Shown here one piece after another: positions 8,211 to 16,572 of a stretch of 48,455 nt of DNA; positions within the stretch are counted from its first letter, which is position 1; every line of letters starts with the position of its first letter. Source of the DNA: Alphaproteobacteria bacterium (lineage in GTDB: Bacteria; Pseudomonadota; Alphaproteobacteria; Thalassobaculales; Thalassobaculaceae); assembly GCA_024742605.1 (NCBI GenBank), contig JANSYC010000031.1:1-48455 (forward strand), given 5' to 3'. The position numbers and the translations under genes were made by a program. The notes under the pieces were generated by a model, which worked only from the letters and a program-made list of their open reading frames with translations, searched no databases and was not told the origin of the DNA.

Positions 8211-9068
8211 ATGTCCAAGTTCACCGTCGCCAACGTGCAAACCAACTCCAAACGCGACCCGCAGGACAATATCCGCGAGGTGTCCGCGCTGATCCGGGAG
8301 GCCAAGGCAAAAGGCGCGGACCTGATCGTCACGCCCGAGGTGGTCGGCATGATCGAGCCGAAGCGGGAGCTGGGGCTCGCCAAAGCCAAGCCAGAAGAAA
8401 CCCACGAAGTTCTGGCCGCCTTCCGCGCGCTTGCTGCGGAGCTTGGGGTTTGGCTGTTGATCGGGTCGATCTCGATCAAGGTGGCCGCGGACAAGATGGC
8501 GAACCGCCAGTTTCTGATCGATGATGGCGGCAATATTGTCGCCCGGTATTCCAAGATCCACATGTTCGACGTGCAGGTCGGCGACGGCCAGACCTACCGG
8601 GAGAGCAATACCTATCGCGCCGGTGAGGAAGCGGTGGTGGTTGAGACCCCCTGGTGCAAGCTGGGCCTGTCGATCTGCTACGACATTCGCTTTCCCTATC
8701 TCTACCGCGATCTCGCCAAGGCCGGGGCCGAAGTAATAGTCACGCCGGCCGCCTTCACGAAGGTCACAGGTCAGGCCCACTGGCATGTCCTGCAGCGGGC
8801 CCGGGCGATCGAGAACGGCGTGTTCATCGTCACCGCCGCCCAGACAGGCGAGCATGCCGAGGGCCGGAAAACCTACGGCCACTCCCTGGTGGTCGATCCA
8901 TGGGGCCGGGTGCTGTCCGATGCCGGCGAGGAGGTCGGGGTGACCCTGGCCGAGATCGACCTGTCGGAAGTCGAAAAGGCCCGGGCCAAGGTTCCGTCCC
9001 TGACCCACGATCGCAGCTATGACGGCCCGAACCTGGTCAGCCAGGAACTGCGGAAAGCGGGCGAATAG
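8211..9068 (+). CDS. Carbon-nitrogen hydrolase, Nit1/Nit2-type (probable deaminated glutathione or omega amidase)
   Basis: A nitrilase-superfamily amidase of 285 aa. The catalytic triad is in place: Glu43 in TPEVVGM, Lys115 in YSKIHMFD and Cys156 in LSICYDIRFP. Length and motifs match the Nit1/Nit2 branch, which clears deaminated glutathione or hydrolyses alpha-keto amides. The position right after grxC, a glutathione-linked gene, fits the deaminated-glutathione role; that is an inference from context. The ATG at 8211 follows GGAGG by five bases. It ends 4 bp from the convergent Usp gene. Confidence 0.9.
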   Translation: MSKFTVANVQTNSKRDPQDNIREVSALIREAKAKGADLIVTPEVVGMIEPKRELGLAKAKPEETHEVLAAFRALAAELGVWLLIGSISIKVAADKMANRQFLIDDGGNIVARYSKIHMFDVQVGDGQTYRESNTYRAGEEAVVVETPWCKLGLSICYDIRFPYLYRDLAKAGAEVIVTPAAFTKVTGQAHWHVLQRARAIENGVFIVTAAQTGEHAEGRKTYGHSLVVDPWGRVLSDAGEEVGVTLAEIDLSEVEKARAKVPSLTHDRSYDGPNLVSQELRKAGE

Positions 9069-9072
9069 CCGT

Positions 9073-9927
9073 CTATCGGAAAAGGATGATCGGGATCAGA
9101 CAGCTCCGGATCATCTCGCTCGTGGTGGACCCGATGATCAGCGTCCGCATGCGGGAATGCCCGTAGGCCCCCATGGCCAGCAGATCGATCCCGTCGCTTT
9201 CCACCTTGGCCGCGATCACCTTGTCGGCCTGGCCGGGGCGAATATCGGCAGTCACCGTAAACCCGCCGCCACGCAGTAGAGATTCAGCCCGCTCCAGTTT
9301 CTTGCGGGCTTCCTCCGTATCCTGCCCGACCGATAGGATATGGCACTCGAGCCCGGCAAACATGGGGTCGCGCGCGATGTGATCGACGGCCTTGAGGGCA
9401 CTGGTGCCGCCGTCGAACGCGATCAGGAACCGATTGATCGGCTTGAAGGCGCGGGAGGAGACCAGCACCGGGAGATGGCTCGAACGGACGACCCGTTCCA
9501 GATTCGAGCCGAGATGCATCTTCGCGAAATCAGCCGCCTCGCCGCGTTTGCCGATGACCAGAAGATCGGCTTCGCCCTCGAACTCCAGAACCGTCTCGAC
9601 CAGATCGCCGTAGCGCAGCTTCGAGGTCACCTCGGAGACGCCGTCCTCCACGAGAAAGCTCTTGGCCTCCTCTAAAATCAGACGGCCCCGCTTCTGCGCC
9701 AGCTTGGATTTCTGTTCATCGAGCTCCGCCAGTTCGGCCAGCAGGGTGTCCCGGGTACCAACCGACAGATTACCGCTGCGATTCACCGGCGCGCTGGATC
9801 CGTCCCGACGCCCGAGAACATGGATGATGTCCACGTCCGCTTGCGTCCGTCCCGCCGCCCAAGCCGCGTGATCGCAGACCGAGTGCGAATAGACCGAACC
9901 GTCAATCATTGCCAAGATCTTGGTCAC
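9073..9927 (-). CDS. Universal stress protein, tandem UspA domains
   Basis: A 284-aa protein with two UspA domains (about residues 1-145 and 150-284). Both keep the nucleotide-binding pattern G-X2-G-X9-G-S/T: GKRGEAADFAKMHLGSN in the first and GAYGHSRMRTLIIGSTT in the second. The GTG start at 9927 is preceded by GAGGGAGA. It lies 35 bp after the SulP transporter on the same strand and is probably its operon partner; in several bacteria Usp domains are found fused to or beside SulP-type anion transporters, which suggests it modulates transport in response to nucleotide state (inference). Confidence 0.9.
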   Translation of the reverse strand: MTKILAMIDGSVYSHSVCDHAAWAAGRTQADVDIIHVLGRRDGSSAPVNRSGNLSVGTRDTLLAELAELDEQKSKLAQKRGRLILEEAKSFLVEDGVSEVTSKLRYGDLVETVLEFEGEADLLVIGKRGEAADFAKMHLGSNLERVVRSSHLPVLVSSRAFKPINRFLIAFDGGTSALKAVDHIARDPMFAGLECHILSVGQDTEEARKKLERAESLLRGGGFTVTADIRPGQADKVIAAKVESDGIDLLAMGAYGHSRMRTLIIGSTTSEMIRSCLIPIILFR

Positions 9928-9962
9928 GTCTCGTCTCCCTCTCGACGCCGGTGAGCCGGCGT

Positions 9963-11450
9963 TCAGTGCCCGATCAACCGTTCCATGGAACCAGGCTTGT
10001 CGTGGATCGCCAGGCGGTCGACGATCGTCTCGCTCGCCTCGTTCAGGCCGACCAGATCGACCTCAGCGCCTTCACGACGGAATTTCAAGACCACCGTGTC
10101 CAACGCCGCCACACTGGAGATATCCCAGATATGGGCACGGGACACGTCGATCGTGACCTTGCTCAGAGCCTCCTTGAAGTCGAACGCGGCCAGGAAATCA
10201 TCAACGGAGGCGAAGAAGACCTGTCCTTCGACCCGATAGGTCCGCCACTCGCCGTTGTCCGAGAGGGTCGAAGTGACCCGGAAGATCTGGGCAATTTTCC
10301 AGGCGAAGAAGATCCCGGACAGGAGCACGCCCACCAGAACGCCGATCGCCAGATTGTGGGTGGCCACCACGACGACGACCGTCGCCAGCATCACGACCGA
10401 GGAGCTGCGCGGATGGACCCGAAGATCTGCGATCGACTGCCAGCTGAAGGTTCCGATCGACACCATGATCATGATGGCAACCAGGGCCGCCATCGGAATC
10501 TGCCTGACCCACTCTCCGACCACCACGCAGGCGATCAGGAGAAAGACCCCCGCGGAGAACGTCGAAAGCCGACCACGCCCGCCCGACTTCACGTTGATGA
10601 CCGACTGGCCGATCATCGCACAGCCGGCCATGCCGCCGATGAAGCCGGTCGAGAAGTTCGCCACGCCCTGCCCGATGCATTCCCGGTTCTTGTTGCTGCC
10701 GGTGTCGGTCAACTCGTCGACGATCGACGCGGTCATCAGGGATTCCAGCAGACCCACGACCGCGATGCCCGCCGAGTACGGCAGGATGATCATCAGGGTC
10801 TCCAGGGTGAGCGGGACGTCCGGCAGCAGGAAGATCGGCAGCGTGTCCGGCAGCTGTCCCATGTCCTCGACCGTCCGAAGATCGAAGCCGAAGAAGAGCG
10901 ATACCGCCGTAAGGACGACGATGCAGATCAACGGCGAGGGAACGGCAGTGGTCAGCCTCGGCAGCAGGTAGATGATCGCCAGGCCGCCGGCGACCATGAC
11001 GTAGGTCAGCCAGGGAACGCCGATCAGCTCGGGCAGCTGGGCCATGAAAATAAGAATGGCCAGCGCGTTCACGAATCCCGTCATCACTGATTTCGAGACG
11101 AAGCGCATCACGTAGCCGAGCTTGAGCACGCCGGCGATGACCTGGAGAACCCCGGCCAGCACGGTCGCGGCGAGCAAATACTCAAGCCCGTGGTCGCGGA
11201 CCAACGTCACCATCAGAACGGCTGTCGCAGCGGTGGCGGCGGAGATCATGCCCGGTCGGCCACCGACGATAGCCGTGATCACTGCGATGGAGAACGACGC
11301 GTAGAGACCGACCTTCGGGTCCACGCCCGCGATGATCGAGAACGCGATCGCCTCCGGAATCAAGGCAAGGGCGACAACGATTCCGGCAAGAAGATCATTC
11401 TTGGTGTTGCCGAACCACTCGGCGCGGAGGGTGTCGATCGAGACTCTCAT
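9963..11450 (-). CDS. SulP family anion transporter with STAS domain
   Basis: A 495-aa SLC26/SulP transporter. The membrane part (to about residue 385) has the family segments [22 protein letters not shown] and [27 protein letters not shown]; the C-terminal STAS domain contains [24 protein letters not shown]. The substrate could be sulfate, bicarbonate or a dicarboxylate and cannot be read from sequence. ATG at 11450 has GGAG upstream; the frame is open to 11513 but that stretch is unlike the family. The 265-bp upstream region carries two inverted repeats listed separately. The Usp gene follows. Confidence 0.9.
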   Translation of the reverse strand: MRVSIDTLRAEWFGNTKNDLLAGIVVALALIPEAIAFSIIAGVDPKVGLYASFSIAVITAIVGGRPGMISAATAATAVLMVTLVRDHGLEYLLAATVLAGVLQVIAGVLKLGYVMRFVSKSVMTGFVNALAILIFMAQLPELIGVPWLTYVMVAGGLAIIYLLPRLTTAVPSPLICIVVLTAVSLFFGFDLRTVEDMGQLPDTLPIFLLPDVPLTLETLMIILPYSAGIAVVGLLESLMTASIVDELTDTGSNKNRECIGQGVANFSTGFIGGMAGCAMIGQSVINVKSGGRGRLSTFSAGVFLLIACVVVGEWVRQIPMAALVAIMIMVSIGTFSWQSIADLRVHPRSSSVVMLATVVVVVATHNLAIGVLVGVLLSGIFFAWKIAQIFRVTSTLSDNGEWRTYRVEGQVFFASVDDFLAAFDFKEALSKVTIDVSRAHIWDISSVAALDTVVLKFRREGAEVDLVGLNEASETIVDRLAIHDKPGSMERLIGH

Positions 11451-11559
11451 GACGTCAGGCTCCGTTCCGGTCGGGACGAATTCAAAACCAAGCCCCGTAC
11501 CGCGGATCCGCACGTTCCGCCGGTAGCTTCAGCGAAGATTGTCCCGGGAGGCCGCGCCA

Positions 11560-11585
11560 GAGTGATCCGGGGAAATTGATCACTC
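11560..11585. repeat. Perfect 8-bp inverted repeat upstream of the SulP gene
   Basis: GAGTGATC, a 10-base spacer, then GATCACTC. It sits 110 bp before the SulP start codon, in the position expected for an operator or upstream activator site. The A/T-rich spacer and dyad fit a dimeric regulator. The binding protein is unknown. Confidence 0.5.
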
Positions 11586-11610
11586 AAAGAAACCGACGGC
11601 CAATATCATT

Positions 11611-11622
11611 TCGCAAGTGCGA
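11611..11622. repeat. Short inverted repeat TCGCA-AG-TGCGA
   Basis: A 5-bp dyad with a 2-base centre, 26 bases further upstream of SulP than the longer inverted repeat. Two dyads in one upstream region suggest regulation, but a 5-bp dyad alone could be chance. Confidence 0.3.
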
Positions 11623-11715
11623 GATAACACGGGCTCTTCCGGTTGTCACGTCTTTGCCAGACTCCGCCGCGAAATCCCGGTCGACATGGGTCGTCCCGGG
11701 AATCGCTCCGGCAGT

Positions 11716-12693
11716 TCAGCAGCCCGAGACGCAGGTGCCGTCACCGTCAAAGGACATCGTCCGGCCGCTCAAGGCGAGATGAGCCGGAACCGACAGGGCC
11801 TTGATGAAGGTGTCGGTCTTGGTCCCGGCGATAACCTTTCCGTCCTTGGTCGCCGGCTCGTTGGCGTGGGACGGGATCACCGATACCGGCTTGATCAGAT
11901 CATTGATCACATAAGCGGCTTCGGTCGGCCCGGTCGTGTAGGTGTCCCCGATGTTCATGACAACCAGTTCGGTACCGTATTGGTCGCCGACGACCGTCTT
12001 CTGTTCCGCTGTGACCCCGGTGTCGCCTGACAGATAGGCCACCAGGCCATTGCTGAAGGTGAGGACATAACCGGTCGGGGGGCCGGCATAGGCAGTCAGC
12101 CCGGATGCGCTGAGCAGATCGCCGAGCTCACCGTGGATGAACGCGCCGCTGATTCCATTGGAATGTACCGCCGGAACCGTGGTTACCATTACACCACCGA
12201 CCTTGCGAGAACCGCCGAAACGAACCAGCTGAGACTTCTTAGGATCGCCGCCGAGCGCCTTCAGCTTGCCGGCAAAAAATCTTGGCATCTCACTGCCGGT
12301 CACGATGAGCGCGTCCTTCGCCAAAGCGATGTTGACGCTATTGGTGTTCGGGACGACCGCGACCGAAACATCGACCTGGCCGCACGCTCCCGCGTTCACC
12401 GCTGGAATATGCCTGTCACCAACATGATCGCCGTGCATGTGGCTGACCAGGACAGCATCGATCTTGCCAAGGCGCGGGTCCTCGGCTCCCGCGACCGTGC
12501 GGCCCGCATCGTAGAGAAGCCGGGTGCCGTCCGGGTCCTCAAACACCATGGCCCGGTCAAACTGGCAGAATTCGCCGTCGTGGCTGCCGAGCGGCGTGAT
12601 CTTGACCTGGTTTGCCTGGGCCGCACCGATGCCTACCGTTGCCGCAAGGGTTCCACCTGCGATTAGCGCGAGTGCGTTTTTCATGAGTCTCAT
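11716..12693 (-). CDS. Exported metallo-beta-lactamase-fold hydrolase
   Basis: A 325-aa protein with a Sec signal peptide (MRLMKNALALIAGGTLAATV, then AQA with probable cleavage near residue 27). The metal motif SHMHGDHVGD and later SGDTGVT and IPSHANEP fit the metallo-beta-lactamase fold, UlaG-like branch, acting in the periplasm. The substrate is unknown; the exported location is unusual for that branch. Two C-terminal cysteines (GTCVSGC) could form a disulfide. The ATG at 12693 has GGGAGG upstream; the longer open frame to 12798 lacks support. It is divergent from the RTX gene over a 241-bp region. Whether it is a true hydrolase or a binding protein is open. Confidence 0.82.
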   Translation of the reverse strand: MRLMKNALALIAGGTLAATVGIGAAQANQVKITPLGSHDGEFCQFDRAMVFEDPDGTRLLYDAGRTVAGAEDPRLGKIDAVLVSHMHGDHVGDRHIPAVNAGACGQVDVSVAVVPNTNSVNIALAKDALIVTGSEMPRFFAGKLKALGGDPKKSQLVRFGGSRKVGGVMVTTVPAVHSNGISGAFIHGELGDLLSASGLTAYAGPPTGYVLTFSNGLVAYLSGDTGVTAEQKTVVGDQYGTELVVMNIGDTYTTGPTEAAYVINDLIKPVSVIPSHANEPATKDGKVIAGTKTDTFIKALSVPAHLALSGRTMSFDGDGTCVSGC

Positions 12694-12871
12694 TGTGCGT
12701 TCCTCCCAAAATCTTTTCCTATCCGCTGACACCCGATATGACCCGTCAGCCGGATAGGGCAAGCGCGCGATCGAAATCCGAGCCGCCACGACACGCATAC
12801 GGAGATCGCGAAGACTGTGCTTGCCTGCATGAACTTTCGCTCAAATTGTCAACATCTCGACCCGATCTTGT

Positions 12872-12900
12872 TTGACCAGATTAATGTAAGTCTATATCCT
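12872..12900 (+). promoter_or_regulatory. Putative sigma70-type promoter of the RTX gene
   Basis: TTGACC at 12872-12877 and TATCCT at 12895-12900 are separated by 17 bp. The predicted start of transcription leaves about 28 bases of leader before the ATG at 12935. The surrounding sequence is more A/T-rich than the genes. Confidence 0.5.
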
Positions 12901-12934
12901 CTTGATAAATACTGATTCGTTGGGGGCTGGGCAG

Positions 12935-13915
12935 ATGGGGATTCTCACAGCGTATGATGGACTGGGCCGCGGCCTGGACATGTCCGGCGACCAGGGTGGC
13001 GTGGGGTACGTGGTTTCGAACCCGACAGGCGCCGACTATTCCGTCAGCTTTTTCAGTGTGGTTAACGAGACGACGGTTTCCTATTCGGTAACGGGGCTGG
13101 AAGGTGTTTCCTTCGTGAACCTGATCGGTTTGGTCGACCTTACGACCAACGACATACTCATCTACGATTTCGAATACCTGAACGCCGGCTTTGAAACGAT
13201 TGCGACCTGGCAGTCCGCGAACATCTACGCGAACCTGACTGATGATTTTTCCACCGGCGCATACCACACCAGCTTCCTGAATGCAGATTCGATCGTCGGG
13301 AATTCCTACGACGACACAATCCAGTCCGGCGAAAACCGGGATACGATCTTCGGTGGCTTGGGCAACGATCTGCTTTCCGGCGGGAACGCCGCCGATCTGA
13401 TCTATGGCAACAAGGATCTGGACACGATCTTCGGCGGCGCCGGGAATGACACCTTGTTTGGCGGCCAGAACAGCCTTGGCGATTCGACGAACGAAGGAAC
13501 GATCCTGCGCGAGGGAATCGAATATCTTTACGGCGATGCCGGCGATGACGTGATCTACGGAAACTACGGCTCGGACCAGCTTTTCGGTGGGACCGGAAAC
13601 GACAAACTCTACGGTGGTCAGGACGACGATACGCTCATCGGAAATTCCGGCAACGATACCTTGTATGGAAATCGCGGCGATGACCTGATGATCGGTGGCG
13701 ACGGCGCAGACACCTTCATGCTGATCGGCTTGGGTGCCAATAAGATCAGCGACTTCACAGGCTTGGGTGGAGATCTGATCGACGCAGCCGACCCGACCGC
13801 CGTGGAGATCACCCAGACGTCGGACGGCTACACTCTGCTCACCGTGAGCGACGACCTCAGCATTGAGCTGGTCGGCGTGAACGTGGCCGATTTCAAGAGT
13901 GAATGGCTGATCTGA
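12935..13915 (+). CDS. RTX-type calcium-binding repeat protein, probable type I secretion substrate
   Basis: About 326 aa. The first 110 residues are a beta-rich domain with no motif I recognise. Roughly residues 122-258 hold about ten glycine/aspartate nonapeptides of the form GGXGNDXLX (for example GGLGNDLLS, GGAGNDTLF, GGTGNDKLY), which fold as a calcium-binding beta-roll. The C-terminal 60 residues (ADTFMLIGLGANKISDF onward) resemble the uncleaved secretion signal of type I substrates. There is no signal peptide. The ATG at 12935 follows a G-rich stretch; a TTG at 12902 has no ribosome site. No type I secretion genes are nearby. Function outside the cell is unknown. Confidence 0.85.
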   Translation: MGILTAYDGLGRGLDMSGDQGGVGYVVSNPTGADYSVSFFSVVNETTVSYSVTGLEGVSFVNLIGLVDLTTNDILIYDFEYLNAGFETIATWQSANIYANLTDDFSTGAYHTSFLNADSIVGNSYDDTIQSGENRDTIFGGLGNDLLSGGNAADLIYGNKDLDTIFGGAGNDTLFGGQNSLGDSTNEGTILREGIEYLYGDAGDDVIYGNYGSDQLFGGTGNDKLYGGQDDDTLIGNSGNDTLYGNRGDDLMIGGDGADTFMLIGLGANKISDFTGLGGDLIDAADPTAVEITQTSDGYTLLTVSDDLSIELVGVNVADFKSEWLI

Positions 13916-13957
13916 ACCGATAGAACGAGCACTCGAGCGCTCCAACTTCGTCCGGAC

Positions 13958-13992
13958 AGAAAAGACGCCCGGAGAACGCGTCACCGAGCGTC
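13958..13992 (-). terminator. Rho-independent terminator of the peroxiredoxin gene
   Basis: On the minus strand a 9-bp stem (GACGCTCGG pairing with CCGGGCGTC, one G-U) with an 11-base loop is followed by TTTT. It lies 28-62 bases past the peroxiredoxin stop. On the plus strand the stem lacks a T tract, so it serves mainly the minus-strand gene. Confidence 0.65.
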
Positions 13993-14019
13993 GAAAACTG
14001 TTTCGTGTGAGAGAATGAT

Positions 14020-14568
14020 CTAGGCGGCCTGCTTGGCTTCCAGCAAATCGTCCAGCTTGGCCAGAAGGGTCTGCGGCGACGATTCTCCATAAGGATCCGT
14101 CTCGCAATTGTCGGAAAAGCCGGGCTCTTCAAACCAACCCTTGACCACCCCGTCATCAACATAGGCCGCATAGCGCCACGAGCGCAGACCGAAGCCAAGG
14201 TTATCCTTGCTCACCAGCATGCCCATCTTGCGGGTAAACTCAGCGCTGCCATCCGGGATCACTTTGATATTGCTGATATTTTGGGTTTTGGCCCAAGCGT
14301 TCATGACGAATGCGTCGTTCACAGAGATGCAATAGATCTCGTCGACGCCCTTCGACCGGAAATCCTCAGCCAGTTTCTCGAAGTCCGGCAGCTGGTAGGT
14401 CGAGCAGGTCGGGGTGAATGCGCCCGGAAGCGAGAACAGAACGACCTTTTTGCCCTCGAACAGGTCGTCGGTGGTCACATCCTGCCACCGGAACGGGTTC
14501 GGGCCCTCAATCGTCTCGTCACGAACACGGGTTTTGAAGGTCACGGCAGGAACTTTGCGGTTGATCAT
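14020..14568 (-). CDS. Peroxiredoxin (Prx5/AhpC-TSA type)
   Basis: A 182-aa peroxiredoxin of the Prx5 subfamily. The peroxidatic cysteine is Cys55 in PGAFTPTCS, with the family helix TYQLPDFEKLAEDFRSKGVDEI after it and the arginine-bearing FTRKMGMLV later. A further cysteine, Cys155 in SDNCETDPYGESSP, may act as resolving residue. It reduces hydrogen peroxide and organic peroxides, probably with glutathione/glutaredoxin or thioredoxin. ATG at 14568 has GAGGG upstream. The gene stands alone between the RTX gene (convergent) and the Pse island, with its own terminator. Confidence 0.92.
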   Translation of the reverse strand: MINRKVPAVTFKTRVRDETIEGPNPFRWQDVTTDDLFEGKKVVLFSLPGAFTPTCSTYQLPDFEKLAEDFRSKGVDEIYCISVNDAFVMNAWAKTQNISNIKVIPDGSAEFTRKMGMLVSKDNLGFGLRSWRYAAYVDDGVVKGWFEEPGFSDNCETDPYGESSPQTLLAKLDDLLEAKQAA

Positions 14569-14747
14569 TTTGGCCCTCTTCGACTGGTGAAATGGCGGAA
14601 ACACGGAAACACCGGTACCTGCTCCCTTGAACCATTCCAAATATGATGCAGTGCGCAATTTCAAGCCTCAGGCGCCGCAGAGCAAGAAAAATTTTCCGCA
14701 CCTGCGAACACTCACATTCTAAATACAAGATCAGTAAATTAGATCGG

Positions 14748-16568
14748 CTATTCGGGAGCCCAAGCGTCGAGCCATTCGCGCAATGCAGCACGCGTTCTAT
14801 CCACCGCCTCATCCCAAGGGTCAAGCAACGGCTTAGGGAAGCCGCGCAGAGTGGGGAAACCTGGAAACCGGTCCAAGCCCAGATTTAGGAAGATCGGATG
14901 ATTGTACAGCATCCAGATTGGCCGGCCGGTCCCGCAGGCGATCCAGACCAGGGTGCTTGATGGCGCGATGATCAGATCAAGCTGCGAGACCAGAGCGGTC
15001 ACACCTTCCAGATCGTCTGTCGTATCGAGGTCCTCAAGGACCTCGACCGCATGGCCGCTCTCCTTCAGTTCATCCTGCCAACCCTTGCCGTATTGGAGGG
15101 CTATGAACTTCGCCCCTGGTTCCCTGAGCAGGGGACGGATACCCGACAGGCCTGGATAATGCGGTCGCCGAAACGGTGTCATCTTCATGCTCTGCCAGGC
15201 AACGCCGATCTTCGGGCCTGGGCCCAATCGGTCCAACCAAGCCCGCATCTCCGCAACACGCACGGGATCCGGTCGCAGCCAAGCATGCGCGCCCTCATCG
15301 GCTTCGGCAACGGAGCGATGATACTGAGCGAACAGCCGACCTGCCTCGGCGAACGTATCGGGACGACGGTAGGCGGGAATCCAATCATACTTCTGTATGG
15401 GACGTCCGTTCAGCTTGCCGCGCCTATACGGATGTACCCAGGCCTTCGGGAACGACCGCTGGAACAGCGAAACCACCCTCGCATCACATTCCAGGATCAC
15501 CTCCCGTGCCGCGCGCACCGCTTCCTGCAGGTGCGAGGTGAACAGCACCTCGTCCCCCACGCCCTGTTCCGCGCAAACCAAGAGGCGCTTTCCCCGAAGG
15601 TCGGTACCGTCCCAACGCGCCGGCAGCCCGACCCGAAGAACCGCGTCCCCTTTCCGGTATATGAAATCGTATTCCGACCAGCCGTCTTTCATTTCGCCAT
15701 TGGCCAGAAGGTGGATTCCACGCCGAAACCGGAGATGCGGATCGGTGTTCCGGTCTACTGGGACCAGCCCTGAAAGCCGCGCGGCGGCTCCCGCATCCCC
15801 TCGCACCATGGCGACTTCCGCCCGTCCCGAGTGGGCTGCCAAATGAGTTGGTTGCAGCATGATCGCGCGTTTGAACAAGTGGTCGGCATCCAGGAACTGC
15901 TGCCGACCGAGATGCCAGTATCCTAGAAATGACAGTGCGTCTGCCCGATCCGGTCCCAAACAGACCGCCTTCGAGAGGTCCCGGTTCGCAAGGCGGGACA
16001 GCGTTTCGTCCTCCGCCCCCGCGTGGACCGCACCTCTCTTCGTCCAGGCTTCGACGTGCCCTCTGTCGATCATCAGCGCCTGGGTGTAGGCGCGGGTCGC
16101 CGGCTCAGCGGCGCCGATCGTGCGCCAGGCATTTCCGATGACAACTGCGTTCTCGACGACCCACGGGTGCAGGATCATCGCTTTTCGTGCGGACCCAATG
16201 GCCAGATCGGCGCGGCCGGTGAGTGTCTGAATTCGGGCAATATTCTGGAGCGCTTCGATATGCGACGGGTCGAGCCGCACCGCCTCTTGGAAGGCGTCCA
16301 ACGCCTCGGACAGCTGCATCCGGTCGCGCAGTATCAAACCGAGGTTGTTCAGAAAGATCGCACTGTCCGGCCGCAGACCAATTGCGGCCCGGACCAGATC
16401 CACGCTTCGTTCCGACCGGCCCGCCTGATGCAGCGCCACGCCTAGGAGATGCAGCGTGTCCGGCGATCTCGGATCGGCGTGCAGGGCTTTTTGATAGAGC
16501 GCCAACGCCTGTCCGAGCTTGCCTTGCTGATGCAGGGCAAGCGCCTGCGAGAGATACGAATCGGACAT
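14748..16568 (-). CDS. TPR repeat protein with glycosyltransferase-like C-terminal domain
   Basis: A 606-aa protein. Residues about 5-240 are tandem tetratricopeptide repeats (for example ALALYQKALHADPRSPDTLHLLG and LDAFQEAVRLDPSHIEALQNIA). From about 300 the sequence matches the GT-B-like domain often fused to TPRs: LRGKRLLVCAEQGVGDEVLF, then PKIGVAWQS and LIIAPSSTLVWIACGTGRPIW, the nucleotide-sugar-binding region. It starts 4 bp after the PseI stop on the same strand, so it is probably co-transcribed and may transfer a Pse-type sugar to a protein such as flagellin; that is inference. The sugar and acceptor are not shown by the sequence. Confidence 0.85.
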   Translation of the reverse strand: MSDSYLSQALALHQQGKLGQALALYQKALHADPRSPDTLHLLGVALHQAGRSERSVDLVRAAIGLRPDSAIFLNNLGLILRDRMQLSEALDAFQEAVRLDPSHIEALQNIARIQTLTGRADLAIGSARKAMILHPWVVENAVVIGNAWRTIGAAEPATRAYTQALMIDRGHVEAWTKRGAVHAGAEDETLSRLANRDLSKAVCLGPDRADALSFLGYWHLGRQQFLDADHLFKRAIMLQPTHLAAHSGRAEVAMVRGDAGAAARLSGLVPVDRNTDPHLRFRRGIHLLANGEMKDGWSEYDFIYRKGDAVLRVGLPARWDGTDLRGKRLLVCAEQGVGDEVLFTSHLQEAVRAAREVILECDARVVSLFQRSFPKAWVHPYRRGKLNGRPIQKYDWIPAYRRPDTFAEAGRLFAQYHRSVAEADEGAHAWLRPDPVRVAEMRAWLDRLGPGPKIGVAWQSMKMTPFRRPHYPGLSGIRPLLREPGAKFIALQYGKGWQDELKESGHAVEVLEDLDTTDDLEGVTALVSQLDLIIAPSSTLVWIACGTGRPIWMLYNHPIFLNLGLDRFPGFPTLRGFPKPLLDPWDEAVDRTRAALREWLDAWAPE

Positions 16569-16572
16569 CGGG

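Noticed and set aside
13319-13710. Tandem DNA repeat or CRISPR-like array
   Set aside because: The periodicity is 27 bases and encodes RTX nonapeptides in frame; there are no identical repeats with unrelated spacers.
12881-14107. 408-aa minus-strand open frame opposite the RTX gene
   Set aside because: The repeats of the RTX gene on the plus strand explain it; the antisense product has only the mirrored periodicity and no ribosome site.
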